Virus record (IMG/VR): IMGVR_UViG_3300009161_005617
Location: 1 to 25,722 of that record
Source of the DNA: a virus
Length of the DNA stretch: 25,722 nt
Reading direction: 5' to 3' (one strand)
Shown here: positions 1 to 8,435 of the stretch, piece after piece
Layout of the letters: every line of letters starts with the position of its first letter
How positions within the stretch are numbered: the first letter of the stretch is position 1
Notes under the pieces: model-generated
Database searches by the model: none
What the model saw: only the letters and a program-made list of their open reading frames with translations
What the model was told of the DNA's origin: nothing
Program-made: the position numbers and the translations under genes

Positions 1-2483
1 ATATCCAAAATATCTTTAGATGTTGGCGGTTCTGGTTTGCCTCTCGATATAGTTTCTTTTTCTTTCATTTGATCTAATCCATCAATATTGACAAGATCAG
101 AATCAAGATCACCATTAGCTACAGCATCAGCCACTTTACCAAAATAATCTGCCATATATCCTTCAATAACAGCATCTGAAACATCTTCCAAATCAAATAT
201 TAATCTTGCTCCACTATTGACAAGATCAGCCTCAATTTGCATTAATTCCATTTCCAATTCTGTTCTTTCAGCAGATTCAATGTCAACAGATTGAATTGAT
301 CTATTAATTTGATTTTTTCTTTTTATAAGATTTCTTCTATAGTCTTGTCTTCCAGCAACAGAGAATGTTTCATGGAATATCATCTCTAGTCTGGTTCTTT
401 GCCTTTGAAGAATTTTGTTAATAGCTCCTTGAGGATCTGATATATTTATCACTTTCCCATCATCTGTAGTAAAAGTTCCAAATCTTCCAGCTTCTAAATC
501 TTTAAGTAATCTTCTAGCATTTGTACCGCCAGACACCAAGTGAACCATCTCATCTTGAATGTCGTGAATCCATTGCTCTTTTGCTGCTTCATAAATTTTA
601 GGTGATGTGACTTTTGACTTTAAATGTTTCTCAAAAATAGACCTTAAGTATGGAATATCACCATGAGTACGAGCATACATTTCACTCGGATTAACGATAT
701 AAGCTTCTTGCTCGGTCACTTCAGGATTTAAATGCTCAGACTTCATCATCATAAGATCACCAGAAGCTAAATAGTGTAAAGCATGGGCAACTTCGTGTCT
801 TCTAGTACCTTCAGTAAATATATCAGGAGACATATCTAAACTTTGTGACAGTTGTCTGTGATATTCAAGAGAATCATAACTATCTGTATTAATAACAATC
901 GCTGGTACAATTTCTTGTGTTTCTGGGTTTGGAAATCTTGGACAAAACAATCCTCTCCAAGATCCATCAGTAAAGCTTATTCCATTTATTTTAAGCTTGT
1001 TACTGTTATATTTTCTTAAGAAGTTTTTTAACTTATAACCAGCAAACTCAATAATCACCATCTTAGAAGCATATTTTTTTAAATCTTCTGGGCTGAGTGT
1101 GGTGTATCTGCCTTCGCTAGACATTCTTTCAAAATATGTGGGTGAGATTTGAGTAAAGAGCTTGTCGTATTCTTTTTGATCTTCTGTTAATTTTTTATCC
1201 CAATCAGATTTTTCTAATTTTGACGGACCTTTGTATGCAGGATCCCAAGCATTATTCCATACACCAGTGAAAGTATCGATAATATCAATGACACCTTCTT
1301 TTTTGGCAAGCAACAGTAATTTCAATCCATCATTCAATATAGATTGTTTTGCTTGATCGCCAGCTTGCTTTAATTGTTGAGCTTTATTAGATCCTAGTCT
1401 GTTAATTACAACTGTAGGTATTTTTTCATAATCTTCTGGGTTGTCTTCTAAATAATCTAACAAAACTTGATCTACGCAAAAGCCCTTTTGTAGCCAGAAG
1501 AATTTTATATCATGTAGTTTTTCTCTACAATAATCTTGAAAATCATCATCATTCTCCAAAAATGAAATATTTTCATCAGTGGTATTGTAATCTTCACCAT
1601 CTTTATATATTTTTTCAATCATCTCCTGAACTGCATTAGGTTTTTCAGCAAATTCTAAATCACTCTGTAATCTGGCGTAAAAATCTATGTAATACTTGAG
1701 TTCATATCCGGAAATCAAACTTATTGCTTTTTTATAGTCCTGTTTTACAATAGCAGCAAAAATAACAAAAACTTCATCTAAATCAATACCTGAATAAATA
1801 TAATTTGAAATTAAATTAATATCATAGTTACCTGATTGGATGTATTTCATTACTGAATCAGAGTCTTGAAAATTTTCTAGTAGTTCATTTTGAGACAAAC
1901 ATTTTTGAACAATCTTATTTCTGCTATCACTTTCAGGTACACCAAAAATTCCTTTGTCTCTTCCACCCATAATGAACATTGCGGTGGCATCTGTTAATTG
2001 AACACCTTTGTCCATCAATAAATTAACAGTGGTATATCCATAGCTCATAAAAGAACTAAAACTTGATTTTACTGTATCAGGATTGTAACAAATTCCACCA
2101 ATTTTAACAGCATTCCAAGAAGATTTTGAAATTAAATACTGATTCAATGAGCCCATAAAATTTAAAATAAAAAGTAAATCAGTATCCATGTTGCCTTTTT
2201 TCAAATAAGCATCAACAAATCTAATCAAATTTCGAACAAAACTACTTATGTCACTAAACACTTCGAATTTTTCATTACTCATATATTTCTGTAATATATT
2301 TGACTTTGTAATAGAATTAATAAACTTATGTAAAGATGACATAGTGGGCATTTTAGTTTCAGAATAAAAACTTAGATTAGAATCTTTAATTGATTTTTCA
2401 AAAGATCCTTGCCAAGAAATTTCTGTACTTGATAAAACGTCCCAAGCTGTAATTGCTGTTTTGATGAAATTTGAGTACCACAT
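1..2483 (-). CDS. Large putative zinc metallopeptidase (HEVAH motif), partial, C-terminus beyond the window
   Basis: An open frame runs leftward from an ATG at 2481-2483 to the left edge of the window without a stop, giving about 827 visible residues. The product begins MWYSNFIKTA. Residues 563-567 (bases 783-797) read HEVAH within RRHEVAHALHYL, the zinc-binding HExxH signature of metallopeptidases. A glutamate at about residue 601, in NPSEMYAR, is a plausible third zinc ligand, as in gluzincin-type enzymes. The 560 residues before the motif match no family I recognise. No signal peptide or membrane segment is evident. A sigma70-like promoter lies 38 bases upstream of the start. The gene is divergent from the head genes, so it is probably regulated separately. 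It could act on host or virion proteins, or be a structural protein with an embedded protease domain. The metallopeptidase call rests on one motif plus a spaced glutamate; the frame itself is certain. Confidence 0.7.
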   Translation of the reverse strand, partial: MWYSNFIKTAITAWDVLSSTEISWQGSFEKSIKDSNLSFYSETKMPTMSSLHKFINSITKSNILQKYMSNEKFEVFSDISSFVRNLIRFVDAYLKKGNMDTDLLFILNFMGSLNQYLISKSSWNAVKIGGICYNPDTVKSSFSSFMSYGYTTVNLLMDKGVQLTDATAMFIMGGRDKGIFGVPESDSRNKIVQKCLSQNELLENFQDSDSVMKYIQSGNYDINLISNYIYSGIDLDEVFVIFAAIVKQDYKKAISLISGYELKYYIDFYARLQSDLEFAEKPNAVQEMIEKIYKDGEDYNTTDENISFLENDDDFQDYCREKLHDIKFFWLQKGFCVDQVLLDYLEDNPEDYEKIPTVVINRLGSNKAQQLKQAGDQAKQSILNDGLKLLLLAKKEGVIDIIDTFTGVWNNAWDPAYKGPSKLEKSDWDKKLTEDQKEYDKLFTQISPTYFERMSSEGRYTTLSPEDLKKYASKMVIIEFAGYKLKNFLRKYNSNKLKINGISFTDGSWRGLFCPRFPNPETQEIVPAIVINTDSYDSLEYHRQLSQSLDMSPDIFTEGTRRHEVAHALHYLASGDLMMMKSEHLNPEVTEQEAYIVNPSEMYARTHGDIPYLRSIFEKHLKSKVTSPKIYEAAKEQWIHDIQDEMVHLVSGGTNARRLLKDLEAGRFGTFTTDDGKVINISDPQGAINKILQRQRTRLEMIFHETFSVAGRQDYRRNLIKRKNQINRSIQSVDIESAERTELEMELMQIEADLVNSGARLIFDLEDVSDAVIEGYMADYFGKVADAVANGDLDSDLVNIDGLDQMKEKETISRGKPEPPTSKDILD

Positions 2484-2520
2484 ATTATTTTTTATATTCT
2501 GTTTTTTTTTGTTTAATCCT

Positions 2521-2549
2521 ATTATAAAAATGAGGAATATTTTTTTCAA
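2521..2549 (-). promoter_or_regulatory. Sigma70-like promoter for the leftward metallopeptidase gene
   Basis: On the minus strand TTGAAA (2544-2549) is followed after exactly 17 bases by TATAAT (2521-2526). This is a near-consensus housekeeping promoter. It would start transcription near 2514 and give a leader of about 30 bases before the ATG at 2483. It indicates that this gene can be read by unmodified host RNA polymerase. Confidence 0.65.
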
Positions 2550-2581
2550 TATTATGTACTATATTATTATGTTCCATAAAA

Positions 2582-2619
2582 CCCTTTGAAAGTCCAAAAC
2601 ATCAAAGGGCTGTTTTTTT
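2582..2619 (+). terminator. Hairpin with U-tract before the first rightward gene (terminator or attenuator)
   Basis: CCCTTTGA (2582-2589) pairs with TCAAAGGG (2602-2609) around a 12-base loop and is followed by a run of seven T. It has the form of a Rho-independent terminator reading rightward, but no rightward gene ends upstream. It may stop stray transcription between the divergent genes or attenuate the gene starting at 2637. A short T run on the opposite side could make it weakly bidirectional. Confidence 0.6.
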
Positions 2620-2621
2620 GT

Positions 2622-2629
2622 CAGGGAGA
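2622..2629 (+). promoter_or_regulatory. Ribosome binding site that selects the GTG start at 2637
   Basis: CAGGGAGA lies about eight bases before an in-frame GTG at 2637-2639. A longer frame from TTG at 2586 would start inside the upstream hairpin stem and has no Shine-Dalgarno sequence, so the GTG start is preferred. Confidence 0.6.
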
Positions 2630-2636
2630 CATCAAA

Positions 2637-3347
2637 GTGATTGAAAAAAATACATCCGATGATATGATTTACAATTGGCGCAATGAACTCAAGGGTCATT
2701 CAAGTGGGATGAAAGTAGTGGCTTCCGCTAATGCTTTGAAATTAAAAAATCAAGGTTTTAGCAAGGATGAAGTTGTTGAACTTTTAGCAGCAGATAATTT
2801 TGATTTAGACTTGGCTAAAAGAGTAGCTTCAAATATTTTTGACGAAGAAGCTAATGTCAAGACAGCTATGGAAGTGGCTGTAGTCCCAACTAAGTATGCC
2901 GATTGCGCTCCTATCATCGAAAAGACTTTAGAAAAATTCAGCGCAAAAGAATTTGTTACAAAATTAACTTCTGGCCAACATGCAATTATCAGAGCTGATG
3001 ATAAATCTTTTGACTCTTGGAAAAGATTAGCTGAATTAGCAAAGAAAAATTATAACGCCAGACTTTCTTTACACAATGAATTAAAACCCTGGATTGAAGA
3101 AACTCTTTTAAATAATGTTTTGATTGCTGAAACATCAGATGTTAATATGAAAGTAGCTTCAAAAGGCAAGTATGTCGTTTCTATGAAGCACGGATCTGCT
3201 GAAGTTGATTTATCAAGCGGTACATCATCTAGCGAAAAGTTTAAAAAAGGCAATTATGCTGATTTTGGTTTAGCTGATGAGTTTATGGTAAAGGCTGCTG
3301 AAACTATTTCTCCATATGAAAGACTCAAAAGAGCTTTACAAGATTAA
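2637..3347 (+). CDS. Hypothetical phage protein, small helical domain
   Basis: This 236-residue protein is read from GTG 2637, chosen for the AGGGAG site just upstream. I do not recognise a family. It is mostly charged and helical in character. An early segment reads LKNQGFSKDEVVELL and continues with a second helix, a UBA-like or small helix-turn-helix pattern also seen in the proteins at 9857-10861 and 11705-12637. KVAS, RVAS and KTA motifs recur here, resembling the motif in the head proteins downstream. There is no signal peptide or membrane segment. The gene is bracketed by hairpins at 2582-2619 and 3368-3400, so it is probably its own transcription unit. It could be a minor head protein or a regulator; neither can be shown. 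Confidence 0.7.
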   Translation: MIEKNTSDDMIYNWRNELKGHSSGMKVVASANALKLKNQGFSKDEVVELLAADNFDLDLAKRVASNIFDEEANVKTAMEVAVVPTKYADCAPIIEKTLEKFSAKEFVTKLTSGQHAIIRADDKSFDSWKRLAELAKKNYNARLSLHNELKPWIEETLLNNVLIAETSDVNMKVASKGKYVVSMKHGSAEVDLSSGTSSSEKFKKGNYADFGLADEFMVKAAETISPYERLKRALQD

Positions 3348-3367
3348 TTTTAATCTGACTAAATACT

Positions 3368-3400
3368 AAACCCGTGGATTTCCACGGGTTTATTTCTTTT
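3368..3400 (+). terminator. Rho-independent terminator after the 2637-3347 gene
   Basis: AAACCCGTGG (3368-3377) pairs perfectly with CCACGGGTTT (3382-3391) around a four-base loop, followed by a T-rich tract. A GTG at 3374 that could extend the next gene lies inside this stem, so it is not the real start. Confidence 0.8.
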
Positions 3401-3412
3401 ATAATTTACAAT

Positions 3413-4102
3413 ATGGAAAAAGAACCAGAAATCATTGATGCTATAGTACCAGCACCAACACAAGAAATTAAAACCGACAAACCTAATAGGATGTTCAGTG
3501 ACCTAAAAGAAACTGACAAACCTCTATCCCCTTTGCCTCCAGACAGCATGGCAGATATATCTTATCCTCAATTTGTGGAACCAAGATGTGCTATGTGTAC
3601 TTCTCCTTTTAGAGATATAGCTGAACATGTATTTCTTGAATCTGGTAAAAAACCCCAAGCAGTAATTCATTTTTTTAATAAATATTATGATGCTAAATTA
3701 AACTGGGTGCAGGTTAACAATCACATGGAAAACCATTGTGATTTCAAAAAAATAGCTGTATCTGGTTTGAAAAATTACGAACAGAGAGAAGAGTTAATTG
3801 CTCCTTGGATCTTTAGAGAACACCAATTAGCATTAATAGCTCTTCTTGTTGAGCTTGATGATATTAGAGGTATGGATTGTTCAAAAAATAATGACCTCAA
3901 ATTAAGAAGAGCTCAAATGGTGGAAAGACTTGTCACAAAAATTCTTATGCTAAAAGATTCTAGAGACAATAATGGAATTTACTCAATTAACATTTTTGAA
4001 ATTTTGATGGAACTTCATGAAAATATGGAATCAGAAGTTGACAAAAGATTAATTAGAGACAAATTAAATTACTTGAGAGAAAAAATTAGTAAGGATAATT
4101 AA
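3413..4102 (+). CDS. Putative terminase small subunit (Zn-finger/HTH-like DNA-binding protein)
   Basis: This 229-residue protein is read from ATG 3413; the in-frame GTG at 3374 is rejected because it lies in a terminator stem. It sits immediately before the large terminase, with stop and start overlapping as TAATG, the usual place of a small terminase that recognises phage DNA and hands it to the motor. Residues 59-62 are CAMC, followed by a helical stretch and then HMENHC at 104-109. Together this is a C-x2-C...H-x3-H arrangement of the kind seen in small zinc-containing helix-turn-helix proteins. A proline-rich, probably disordered N-terminus (1-50) precedes it. The C-terminal half (about 125-229) is charged and helical, suitable for oligomerisation. 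The role is inferred from position and domain style, not from a specific match. Confidence 0.6.
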   Translation: MEKEPEIIDAIVPAPTQEIKTDKPNRMFSDLKETDKPLSPLPPDSMADISYPQFVEPRCAMCTSPFRDIAEHVFLESGKKPQAVIHFFNKYYDAKLNWVQVNNHMENHCDFKKIAVSGLKNYEQREELIAPWIFREHQLALIALLVELDDIRGMDCSKNNDLKLRRAQMVERLVTKILMLKDSRDNNGIYSINIFEILMELHENMESEVDKRLIRDKLNYLREKISKDN

Positions 4103-6216
4103 TGCGAAAGCCACTTCCAAAAGCTCCAGTTCCAGATTTAAAATCTCAACTATTACAACAATCCAGAGAGGCAGTAGAATTTTTCAAGGATTCTGGTTAT
4201 GCTTCTGAATTCTCTGATGATATTATGCCTTCTGTTAGATCAGAAGTAGCTCCACCGTCCAAACCTTCTAAAGATAGATTTAACCCTGATCAAATAGTAG
4301 ATATTATAACATTTATTGAACATCCATATTTCTGTAATTTGAAACCATACCCTTGGCAAAAATTAATCCTTAAGTGCTTCTATATGGGACAAGAAGGAAA
4401 CACTAATCTTAACATAAACTCAAGCGACAATAAAGATGATTGTAAAGGATGTGTTTGGGAATATGTCAATGATAATGAAAAAATCTTTGCAAATCATAAA
4501 AAACAAGGTAATCAATTTAAAACTATTTTCACAGTGACAAATTCTCCTTGTCTTCAATGCAAAAGATTGTCATCAGAAATCAGAGAGGTTAGATATCATT
4601 CCGCTAAACAAGAAGCAACAAATCCTGATGCTGAAAGGCAAGTGCTAAATTTATCTCAAAGACCCATTATTGATAATTTTCAATCAGAACAAGATTTATT
4701 AGAAGATGAAGAATTTGATCAAAAGCTAAGAAAACAAGTAGAAGATAAATGCACCAATAGATTTAAATTTGAAGAACTTGTTTTAGTGCTTGGCCGCCGT
4801 TCTGGAAAATCATTTCTTGTTTCAGCTATGGCTCTTTATGAACTTTACAGGCTAATTTCCATGGGTCATCCTCAAGCTAGGTATGGCTTGATGGAGTTTG
4901 ACGAAATTGTGCTGTTAAATGTGGCTAGAAATGAAGAACAAGCTAAGAAAGCTATCTTCTCTAAGATCAAACAAACAGTGCTAGCATCACCATTTTTTGC
5001 CCCTTATATTGGCAAAGACACAGAACTTGAAATGAGGTTTTATTCTGACCATGATCGGGAAGAAAATGAAAGAAGAAAACTTAAGGGTTTAAATCCATTT
5101 TCTGGTTCTTTGGTATTAAGATGTGGTTCTTCAAATGCTTCAGGTCTTGTAGGTCTTACTTGCTGGGCTATCATTATGGACGAAGTAGCTGCTATGGCTG
5201 GAGATAACCCTGATTCTGGTGTTGACTATGCTCTTTATGATGATCTAAAACCATCTCTGGCTACTTTTGGAAGAGATGGAAAAATGATGATGCTTTCCAA
5301 CCCCAAAGGACCAATTGGATTGCTTTATGATTTACATGAAAATAGACAAGATGATCCCACCACACTTGTAATGAGACTTCCCACTTGGCTCACTAATCCT
5401 AATATTGACATTGAATGGTTAGAAAGTCAAAAGAAAAAAGATCCCACCGAATTTACCATGCAGTATGGTGCTGAATTCGGAGCTTCTTCATCAGATCCAA
5501 TGTTTCTGAAAGATGACATAGACAGAATGTCTTCAAGTATGTTGATGGTTCCTAGAGCAGAAAGAGCTGCAAGTTTACATGAATATTATTGTCATCTTGA
5601 TCCTGCTAGAACATCAGATTATTATGCTCTTGTAGTGGCTCATACTGAAAATATGATTGGGCAATATGGTCCTGATAAATTACCTATGAAAAGAGTGGTA
5701 ATAGATCACATTCATTTTTGGAATCCTAAAACTAAAAACCAACCAGTTTCAGAAAGAGATGTAGAAGAATATGTCATTCAATTACATGCTAGATTTAAAT
5801 TCAAGCAAGTTAGTTTTGATCAATGGCATTCACAGTCTTCTATTATAAAACTACAATCTTTTGGTATCAATGTAGCAGAAAGACAATTTAATAAAGAATA
5901 TAAAGAGAAAATTTATACCGAATTGTCACAACTAATTAGAGAAGACAGAATTGATGTTTATGACTTATCTAGTGGAAAATATATTGATGAAGCTGGAACA
6001 GAACAAGATATCAATGAAATTCAAGAAGCTAAAATTCAATTCTTATTTTTACAAAAAAAATGGAAGGGCAAGAGATATTATATTGAATCATTGTCAGGGT
6101 ACAAAGATGATATTTGTGATGCTATTGCTGCTGTTTCCTATGAATGTTTAACAAGTAAAATACAATCAAGACTTCCAACTTCAAGATTAACAAATTTAGG
6201 GAGCAGGTTTAGATAA
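4102..6216 (+). CDS. terL: Terminase large subunit (packaging ATPase and nuclease)
   Basis: This 704-residue protein is the motor that pumps DNA into the prohead and cuts the concatemer. The ATPase shows Walker A GRRSGKS at 231-237, Walker B AIIMDE at 356-361 with catalytic E361, and a coupling motif MLSNPKGP near 397-404. The RNase H-like nuclease domain follows. It has D500 in HLDPA, D573 in SFDQW, and the terminal acidic cluster YKDDICDA at 667-674. All expected acidic positions are present, so the nuclease looks intact. Unusual is an insertion before the ATPase with CKGC at 114-117 and CLQC at 150-153, probably a zinc-binding knuckle. The length is above the roughly 450-650 residues usual for the family because of this region. 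The start overlaps the preceding stop, so the two genes are translationally coupled. Confidence 0.95.
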   Translation: MRKPLPKAPVPDLKSQLLQQSREAVEFFKDSGYASEFSDDIMPSVRSEVAPPSKPSKDRFNPDQIVDIITFIEHPYFCNLKPYPWQKLILKCFYMGQEGNTNLNINSSDNKDDCKGCVWEYVNDNEKIFANHKKQGNQFKTIFTVTNSPCLQCKRLSSEIREVRYHSAKQEATNPDAERQVLNLSQRPIIDNFQSEQDLLEDEEFDQKLRKQVEDKCTNRFKFEELVLVLGRRSGKSFLVSAMALYELYRLISMGHPQARYGLMEFDEIVLLNVARNEEQAKKAIFSKIKQTVLASPFFAPYIGKDTELEMRFYSDHDREENERRKLKGLNPFSGSLVLRCGSSNASGLVGLTCWAIIMDEVAAMAGDNPDSGVDYALYDDLKPSLATFGRDGKMMMLSNPKGPIGLLYDLHENRQDDPTTLVMRLPTWLTNPNIDIEWLESQKKKDPTEFTMQYGAEFGASSSDPMFLKDDIDRMSSSMLMVPRAERAASLHEYYCHLDPARTSDYYALVVAHTENMIGQYGPDKLPMKRVVIDHIHFWNPKTKNQPVSERDVEEYVIQLHARFKFKQVSFDQWHSQSSIIKLQSFGINVAERQFNKEYKEKIYTELSQLIREDRIDVYDLSSGKYIDEAGTEQDINEIQEAKIQFLFLQKKWKGKRYYIESLSGYKDDICDAIAAVSYECLTSKIQSRLPTSRLTNLGSRFR

Positions 6217-6221
6217 TTTTA

Positions 6222-7280
6222 ATGTCTAAATTGAATATTATGTCAAAGAATATTAAAACATCTCAATTTGGTGGCGTAGGTGGTGGTTACTCTGGATCAC
6301 CTTATCAGCCTGGTGGATCTCCTTTAGCTAGGGGCGGGTCCAAAGGTGTGGCCTATGATGTTAATAGTGTCTGGGGTGATGAAAACACTTTAGAAAAATT
6401 AATTTCAAAAACTCATCCAGATGCTGATTATTCTGACAGAAATATAGAATCTAGGCTTACACCTCAACACGAATATCAAGAAGAAAATAAAAATTATTAT
6501 CTTGATCCTAAAGAAAGACTGAGAGCTAGATTTAGAGAAGAGCTTCACGCACACAAACAATTATTAGAAGATCATGCAAAAAGCTTGCAAGAAAATAGTG
6601 TTGAATATATAAAAAATAATTATGCTCCTAAAGAAGAACATATGCTTACAATGGAACAGCAATTAAAACAAAGAAGAAAATATAGCGACAATCCTAAACA
6701 GAATTATTTTAAATACGAAGATGATATTCCTGAATTAATTCAACCAGAACGCACTCATCCTGTACTATCCAAAAATAACATACAAATTAAAAAAGCAGAT
6801 ATCATTTCAAGGCCCGGTCAAATAACTGATGAATTAGCTTCTGAGGAAAATTGGGTTGATAGTGAAAGATATAAAAATGCTCCTATGGGTAATTTCAATA
6901 TGTTAAAAAAACAAATTGATTTACCTAAATATTTGTATGAAGGAGATGGAGCTAACGTATCTTATCAACAAGAAGATGGTTTATGGCTTGATGATACAGT
7001 TTTAAATTATCCAGATTCTGAAACATTACCAGTTTTTTCTAATTCTGCAAAAGGCTCTGTCTACATCAAAAATGATGATGATAATAATTTATTTAAACCC
7101 TTAAAAGGTAATATTGAAAGCCAATTACACCAAACTTTCCCCTTAACTAGATTTGATAGAAATCAGCCTTCTTCTAGAATTGATGTTGCTACTAATACAA
7201 CAACAGAAGATATGGGTGTTGAAGATGAATATCAAGGATCTAGTTATATAGGTATGAGTTCTCCATCACCTTGGGGATAA
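6222..7280 (+). CDS. Hypothetical hydrophilic protein of the packaging operon
   Basis: This 352-residue protein is encoded five bases after the terL stop. I do not recognise it. The N-terminus is low in complexity, rich in Gly, Ser and Pro (about residues 17-45), suggesting a flexible tail. A strongly charged segment from about 95 to 155 is predicted helical and could form a coiled coil. The rest is polar with many Asn, Asp and Tyr, and ends in SSPSPWG. No signal peptide, membrane segment or catalytic motif is visible. Position between terL and further small head-region genes suggests a virion or assembly protein. A second in-frame ATG at 6240 would shorten it by six residues; neither start has a clear ribosome site. 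Confidence 0.75.
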   Translation: MSKLNIMSKNIKTSQFGGVGGGYSGSPYQPGGSPLARGGSKGVAYDVNSVWGDENTLEKLISKTHPDADYSDRNIESRLTPQHEYQEENKNYYLDPKERLRARFREELHAHKQLLEDHAKSLQENSVEYIKNNYAPKEEHMLTMEQQLKQRRKYSDNPKQNYFKYEDDIPELIQPERTHPVLSKNNIQIKKADIISRPGQITDELASEENWVDSERYKNAPMGNFNMLKKQIDLPKYLYEGDGANVSYQQEDGLWLDDTVLNYPDSETLPVFSNSAKGSVYIKNDDDNNLFKPLKGNIESQLHQTFPLTRFDRNQPSSRIDVATNTTTEDMGVEDEYQGSSYIGMSSPSPWG

Positions 7281-7297
7281 ATGTAAAATATATATAT

Positions 7298-8425
7298 ATG
7301 TATGATTATCTTATTATTGGAGCCGGATTATTCGGCTCCATTTTTGCTTATGAAATGAATAAAAATGGTTTCAAAGTAATGGTAATTGAAAAAAGAAATC
7401 ATATTGGTGGTAATTGTTTTACAGAACCTTTTGAGGATTATCATATTCACAAGTATGGTCCGCATATTTTTCATACATCGAATAAAAAAGTTTGGGAATA
7501 TGTAAATAAATTAACTCTGTTTGATAATTTTTCATTCAGAAATAAAGCTAATATTGATAATAAAATTTATTCAATACCTATAAATTTATCTACAATACAT
7601 CAAATTTGGCCTGACATAACTAGCCCAAATCAAGCAAGAGAAAAAATCAAAAAAGATTGCGTTCCATATGCAAATCCTAAAAATTTTGAACAATATTGCT
7701 TGTCTACAATGGGTAAAACTTTATACCAAATGTTCTTTTATGGTTACACAAAAAAACAATGGGGTAAGGAACCAAAACTACTTTCAGCAGATGTGGCAAA
7801 AAGAATTCCTTTAAGGTTTGATTTTAATGATCAATATTACCATGAATCTCAAATATATCAAGCTATGCCTACAAATGGATATACATCAATATTTGAAACA
7901 CTTCTCAAAGATATTGACATACAAATAAATGTAGATTTTTTGAAAGAAAAAAAATATTTTAAATCAATAGCAAAAAAAATTATATTCACAGGAGCAATTG
8001 ATGCTTATTTTGATTATATGTTCGGAGATTTAGAATACAGAACTTTGTATCATTATGATCAAATTTTAAGTGGTGATTTTCAAGGTACGGCTGTTGTCAA
8101 CTATCCTTTAGAAAAACAATTCTGGACAAGAATTATTCAACATAAACATTTTCATAAGGGCAAATCTAATAAAGATTATGTCACTATAGAAAGTTCCGCA
8201 CAATTTGATAAAAAAATTCATGAGGAAAGATATTATCCTATAAATGATCAAATAAATAATGATTTGTATGCTAAATATAAAATCTATGCTGAAGAAAATG
8301 AATCTAATGTAATTTTCGGAGGAAGGTTAGGGGAATACAAATATTATGATATGGACAAAACTATTGAAAAGAGTTTAGAGCTAGTTGATAAAGAACTTGA
8401 AGGAAAAAACCTGTTAATTAAATAA
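7298..8425 (+). CDS. glf: UDP-galactopyranose mutase
   Basis: This 375-residue flavoenzyme would interconvert UDP-galactopyranose and UDP-galactofuranose, the donor for galactofuranose in surface glycans. The FAD-binding Rossmann motif GAGLFGS is at 8-14. It is followed by HIGGNC at 35-40 and KYGPHIFHT at 52-60, which are typical of the family. Active-site blocks KKQWG (152-156), IPLRFDF (170-176) and FGGRLGEYKYYDM (340-352) are all present, and the length matches bacterial Glf (about 370). A longer frame from TTG 7271 overlaps the previous gene. ATG 7298 is preferred because MYDYLIIGAG is the canonical N-terminus. Codon use leans strongly to A/T. It lies between head genes, so its product probably feeds a glycosyltransferase such as the one at 24390-25214. 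That link is inferred. Confidence 0.93.
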   Translation: MYDYLIIGAGLFGSIFAYEMNKNGFKVMVIEKRNHIGGNCFTEPFEDYHIHKYGPHIFHTSNKKVWEYVNKLTLFDNFSFRNKANIDNKIYSIPINLSTIHQIWPDITSPNQAREKIKKDCVPYANPKNFEQYCLSTMGKTLYQMFFYGYTKKQWGKEPKLLSADVAKRIPLRFDFNDQYYHESQIYQAMPTNGYTSIFETLLKDIDIQINVDFLKEKKYFKSIAKKIIFTGAIDAYFDYMFGDLEYRTLYHYDQILSGDFQGTAVVNYPLEKQFWTRIIQHKHFHKGKSNKDYVTIESSAQFDKKIHEERYYPINDQINNDLYAKYKIYAEENESNVIFGGRLGEYKYYDMDKTIEKSLELVDKELEGKNLLIK

Positions 8426-8435
8426 AGGAATAATT

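Noticed and set aside
2586-2636. TTG start extending the first rightward gene by 17 codons
   Set aside because: It lies in the hairpin stem and lacks a ribosome site; GTG 2637 has AGGGAG at good spacing.
3374-3412. GTG start extending the candidate TerS by 13 codons
   Set aside because: It lies inside the stem of the terminator of the previous gene.
7271-7297. TTG start extending Glf by nine codons
   Set aside because: It overlaps the previous gene, and the family's N-terminus fits ATG 7298.
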